6,945 nt of DNA from Acidimicrobiia bacterium. GTDB lineage: Bacteria; Actinomycetota; Acidimicrobiia; Acidimicrobiales; Ilumatobacteraceae. This document shows, piece after piece, positions 6,102-6,945 of this stretch (positions within the stretch are counted from its first letter, which is position 1; each line of letters starts with the position of its first letter). Made by a program: the position numbers and the translations under genes. The notes under the pieces were generated by a model. The model saw only the letters and a list, made by a program, of their open reading frames with translations. It searched no databases and was not told the DNA's origin. The stretch lies in the NCBI GenBank assembly GCA_013811855.1, contig JACCUL010000539.1, positions 1 to 6,945 on the forward strand, in the 5' to 3' direction.

Positions 6102-6560
6102 TCAGTCCCGCTCGACCTCGCCGCGCCAGGCCCCGGTCTCGTGGCCCTGGGCCTCGATGAACTCCTTGAACCGCTGCATGTCGCCCTTGGCCCGGCGGCT
6201 CACGAAGCCGAGCTTGTCGCCGACCTTCTCGATGAACCCCTCCGGCTCGACCTCCATGTCCAAGGTGACCCTGGTGAGGTTGTCGTCGAGGTGGTGGAAC
6301 GAGACGACTCCGGAGTGGCCGATGTCGCCTTCGACGGTGGTCCACGCCACCCGCTGGTCCGGCGTCTGCTCGGAGATCTCGGTCACGAACGTGCGCGTCG
6401 CCCCGCCGACCTCGACCGTCCACCGGCTCCGGGTGTCGGTGACCTGCTCGATCGACTCGACGCCTTCCATGAACTGCGGGAAGGACTCGAACTGCGTCCA
6501 CTGGTTGTAGGCCGTCGACACCGGTACGTCGACGTCGATGCTCTCTGTGATGTTGCTCAT
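6102..6560 (-). CDS. SRPBCC-fold (polyketide cyclase/dehydrase-like) protein
   Basis: This 152-aa single-domain protein has the START/Bet v1-like helix-grip fold. Seen: SIDVDVPVSTAYNQWTQFE at about 7-25, then FPQFMEGVESIEQV, the family's opening strand, helix and loop; alternating beta strands rich in Thr and Val in the middle (RWTVEVGG, RVAWTTVEGD, SGVVSFHHL, TRVTLDMEVEP); and a long C-terminal helix from about 109 (FIEKVGDKLGFV) to EFIEAQG. The ATG at 6560 has a strong AAGGGAG 7 nt upstream. Such proteins bind hydrophobic ligands or lipids; the specific ligand is unknown, and polyketide cyclisation should not be assumed. It converges on the reductase gene with only 12 bp between stop codons, so the two transcripts may overlap. 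A stress-sigma-like promoter with an internal palindrome lies upstream at 6615-6640. Confidence 0.88.
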   Translation of the reverse strand: MSNITESIDVDVPVSTAYNQWTQFESFPQFMEGVESIEQVTDTRSRWTVEVGGATRTFVTEISEQTPDQRVAWTTVEGDIGHSGVVSFHHLDDNLTRVTLDMEVEPEGFIEKVGDKLGFVSRRAKGDMQRFKEFIEAQGHETGAWRGEVERD

Positions 6561-6614
6561 CGTGGTGCTCCCTTCGTGATAGCCGTCGGCACGGAAGGCC
6601 GAGTTGCGATCTCG

Positions 6615-6640
6615 GTACCCGCCGTCTCGGACGGCGACAC
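6615..6640 (-). promoter_or_regulatory. Putative SigB/SigF-type promoter of the SRPBCC gene, with operator-like palindrome
   Basis: On the minus strand GTGT (6640-6637), 16 bp, then GGGTAC (6620-6615) matches GNNT-N14-16-GGGTAC/T. The predicted start is near 6608, giving a leader of about 47 nt that contains the Shine-Dalgarno sequence. The -10 hexamer and the CG after it are identical to those of the catalase promoter, with the same spacer length. Unlike the catalase promoter, the spacer is a 17-bp inverted repeat, CGCCGTC/GACGGCG around TCG (6620-6636). It touches the -10 element and could bind a regulator that blocks or reshapes the promoter. Confidence 0.5.
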
Positions 6641-6673
6641 GACAACACCGCGAACGGGGGACAGAGGACCGAA

Positions 6674-6699
6674 GGTTGGTGCGCTGCTGCAGCGGGAAC
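6674..6699 (+). promoter_or_regulatory. Weak SigB/SigF-like promoter candidate for the acidic protein gene
   Basis: GGTT (6674-6677), a 16-bp spacer, then GGGAAC (6694-6699) has the same architecture as the two minus-strand promoters but with one mismatch in the -10 (GGGAAC for GGGTAC). The predicted start near 6707 would give a leader of about 23 nt carrying the GAGGAGG ribosome binding site. The match is modest and rests partly on the analogy with the neighbouring promoters. Confidence 0.25.
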
Positions 6700-6729
6700 C
6701 CTCGGGAGACCCCAGCCGAGGAGGTTGTC

Positions 6730-6945
6730 ATGGTGGAGCCGAGACATGATGCCGATGAGCATCCCGACGACATGGTGCTCGACGAGGAGCAGATCCGCGC
6801 CGACGAGCGAGCACGGGTCGAGCAGGAGCTCCGATGGTCCGACGAGCAGCGCGGGGCGGGCGATGCCCACGCCGACGGGCTCGAGGCCGGCGCGGAGCCG
6901 AATGCCAGCGTCCACGACACGCCGGTCGACGATGGCCCCGTCGTC
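6730..6945 (+). CDS. Highly acidic hydrophilic protein, 3' end outside the window
   Basis: From ATG at 6730 there are 72 codons without a stop, continuing past the window edge. Evidence that it is real: a near-perfect Shine-Dalgarno GAGGAGG (6718-6724) 5 nt before the ATG, a position divergent from the SRPBCC gene with a 169-bp shared upstream region, and a coherent composition. About 22 of 72 residues are Asp or Glu and only 6 are Arg, with no Lys. It opens MVEPRHDADEHPDD, followed by a probable short charged helix (LDEEQIRADERARVEQELRW). Then comes a Gly/Ala/Asp-rich stretch that looks disordered. There is no signal peptide, membrane segment or recognised domain in the visible part. I do not recognise the family. 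A small stress-related or intrinsically disordered protein is possible on context only. Confidence 0.7.
   Translation, partial: MVEPRHDADEHPDDMVLDEEQIRADERARVEQELRWSDEQRGAGDAHADGLEAGAEPNASVHDTPVDDGPVV

Noticed and set aside
6016..6915. Minus-strand frame of 299 codons across the SRPBCC gene and the acidic gene
   Set aside because: It has an Arg-rich, domain-free translation in a frame different from the SRPBCC protein, which has a good start and fold signature.

Overview
This is a GC-rich (roughly 70%) bacterial window. Starts are mostly ATG or GTG, neighbouring genes are joined by 4-nt GTGA stop/start overlaps, and two intergenic regions carry promoter-like boxes resembling those of actinobacterial stress sigma factors (SigB/SigF). 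Together these suggest a high-GC actinomycete, possibly a marine Acidimicrobiia-type organism. That placement is inference; there is no rRNA or other marker gene here.

Layout. Positions 74-2248 (minus) encode a large-subunit, clade-2 (KatE/HPII-type) catalase with all active-site residues and the C-terminal class-I glutamine-amidotransferase-like domain. Upstream of it, three minus-strand genes share direction and are read in the order 4792 to 2350: a PIG-L (LmbE-like) zinc deacetylase, a NodS-like SAM methyltransferase overlapping it by 4 nt, and a short acyl-CoA-dehydrogenase-like protein. Between the methyltransferase and the dehydrogenase-like gene lies a roughly 210-bp mosaic of direct and inverted repeats. 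The dehydrogenase-like gene's GTG start is inside one repeat copy. Divergent from the deacetylase, on the plus strand, is a ferredoxin-reductase-type FAD oxidoreductase (4914-6089). It converges on a minus-strand SRPBCC-fold protein (6102-6560). At the right edge a very acidic plus-strand protein begins at 6730 behind a strong Shine-Dalgarno sequence and runs off the window.

How it may work together. The catalase and the SRPBCC gene each have the only two exact GGGTAC hexamers of the window in their upstream regions. Both hexamers are followed by CG and preceded by a GNNT element at exactly 16 bp. The acidic gene has a one-mismatch version with the same spacing. This suggests a shared general-stress regulon. 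The deacetylase/methyltransferase/dehydrogenase-like trio looks like a small tailoring pathway: remove an N-acyl group from an amino sugar, methylate the product, then oxidise or otherwise modify it. The logic resembles NodB/NodS, but the substrate is unknown.

The most unusual items are the repeat mosaic inside the tailoring operon, which creates a chain of GTGA-coupled micro-ORFs ending on the dehydrogenase-like start codon, and the lysine/arginine-rich N-terminal tail of the catalase.
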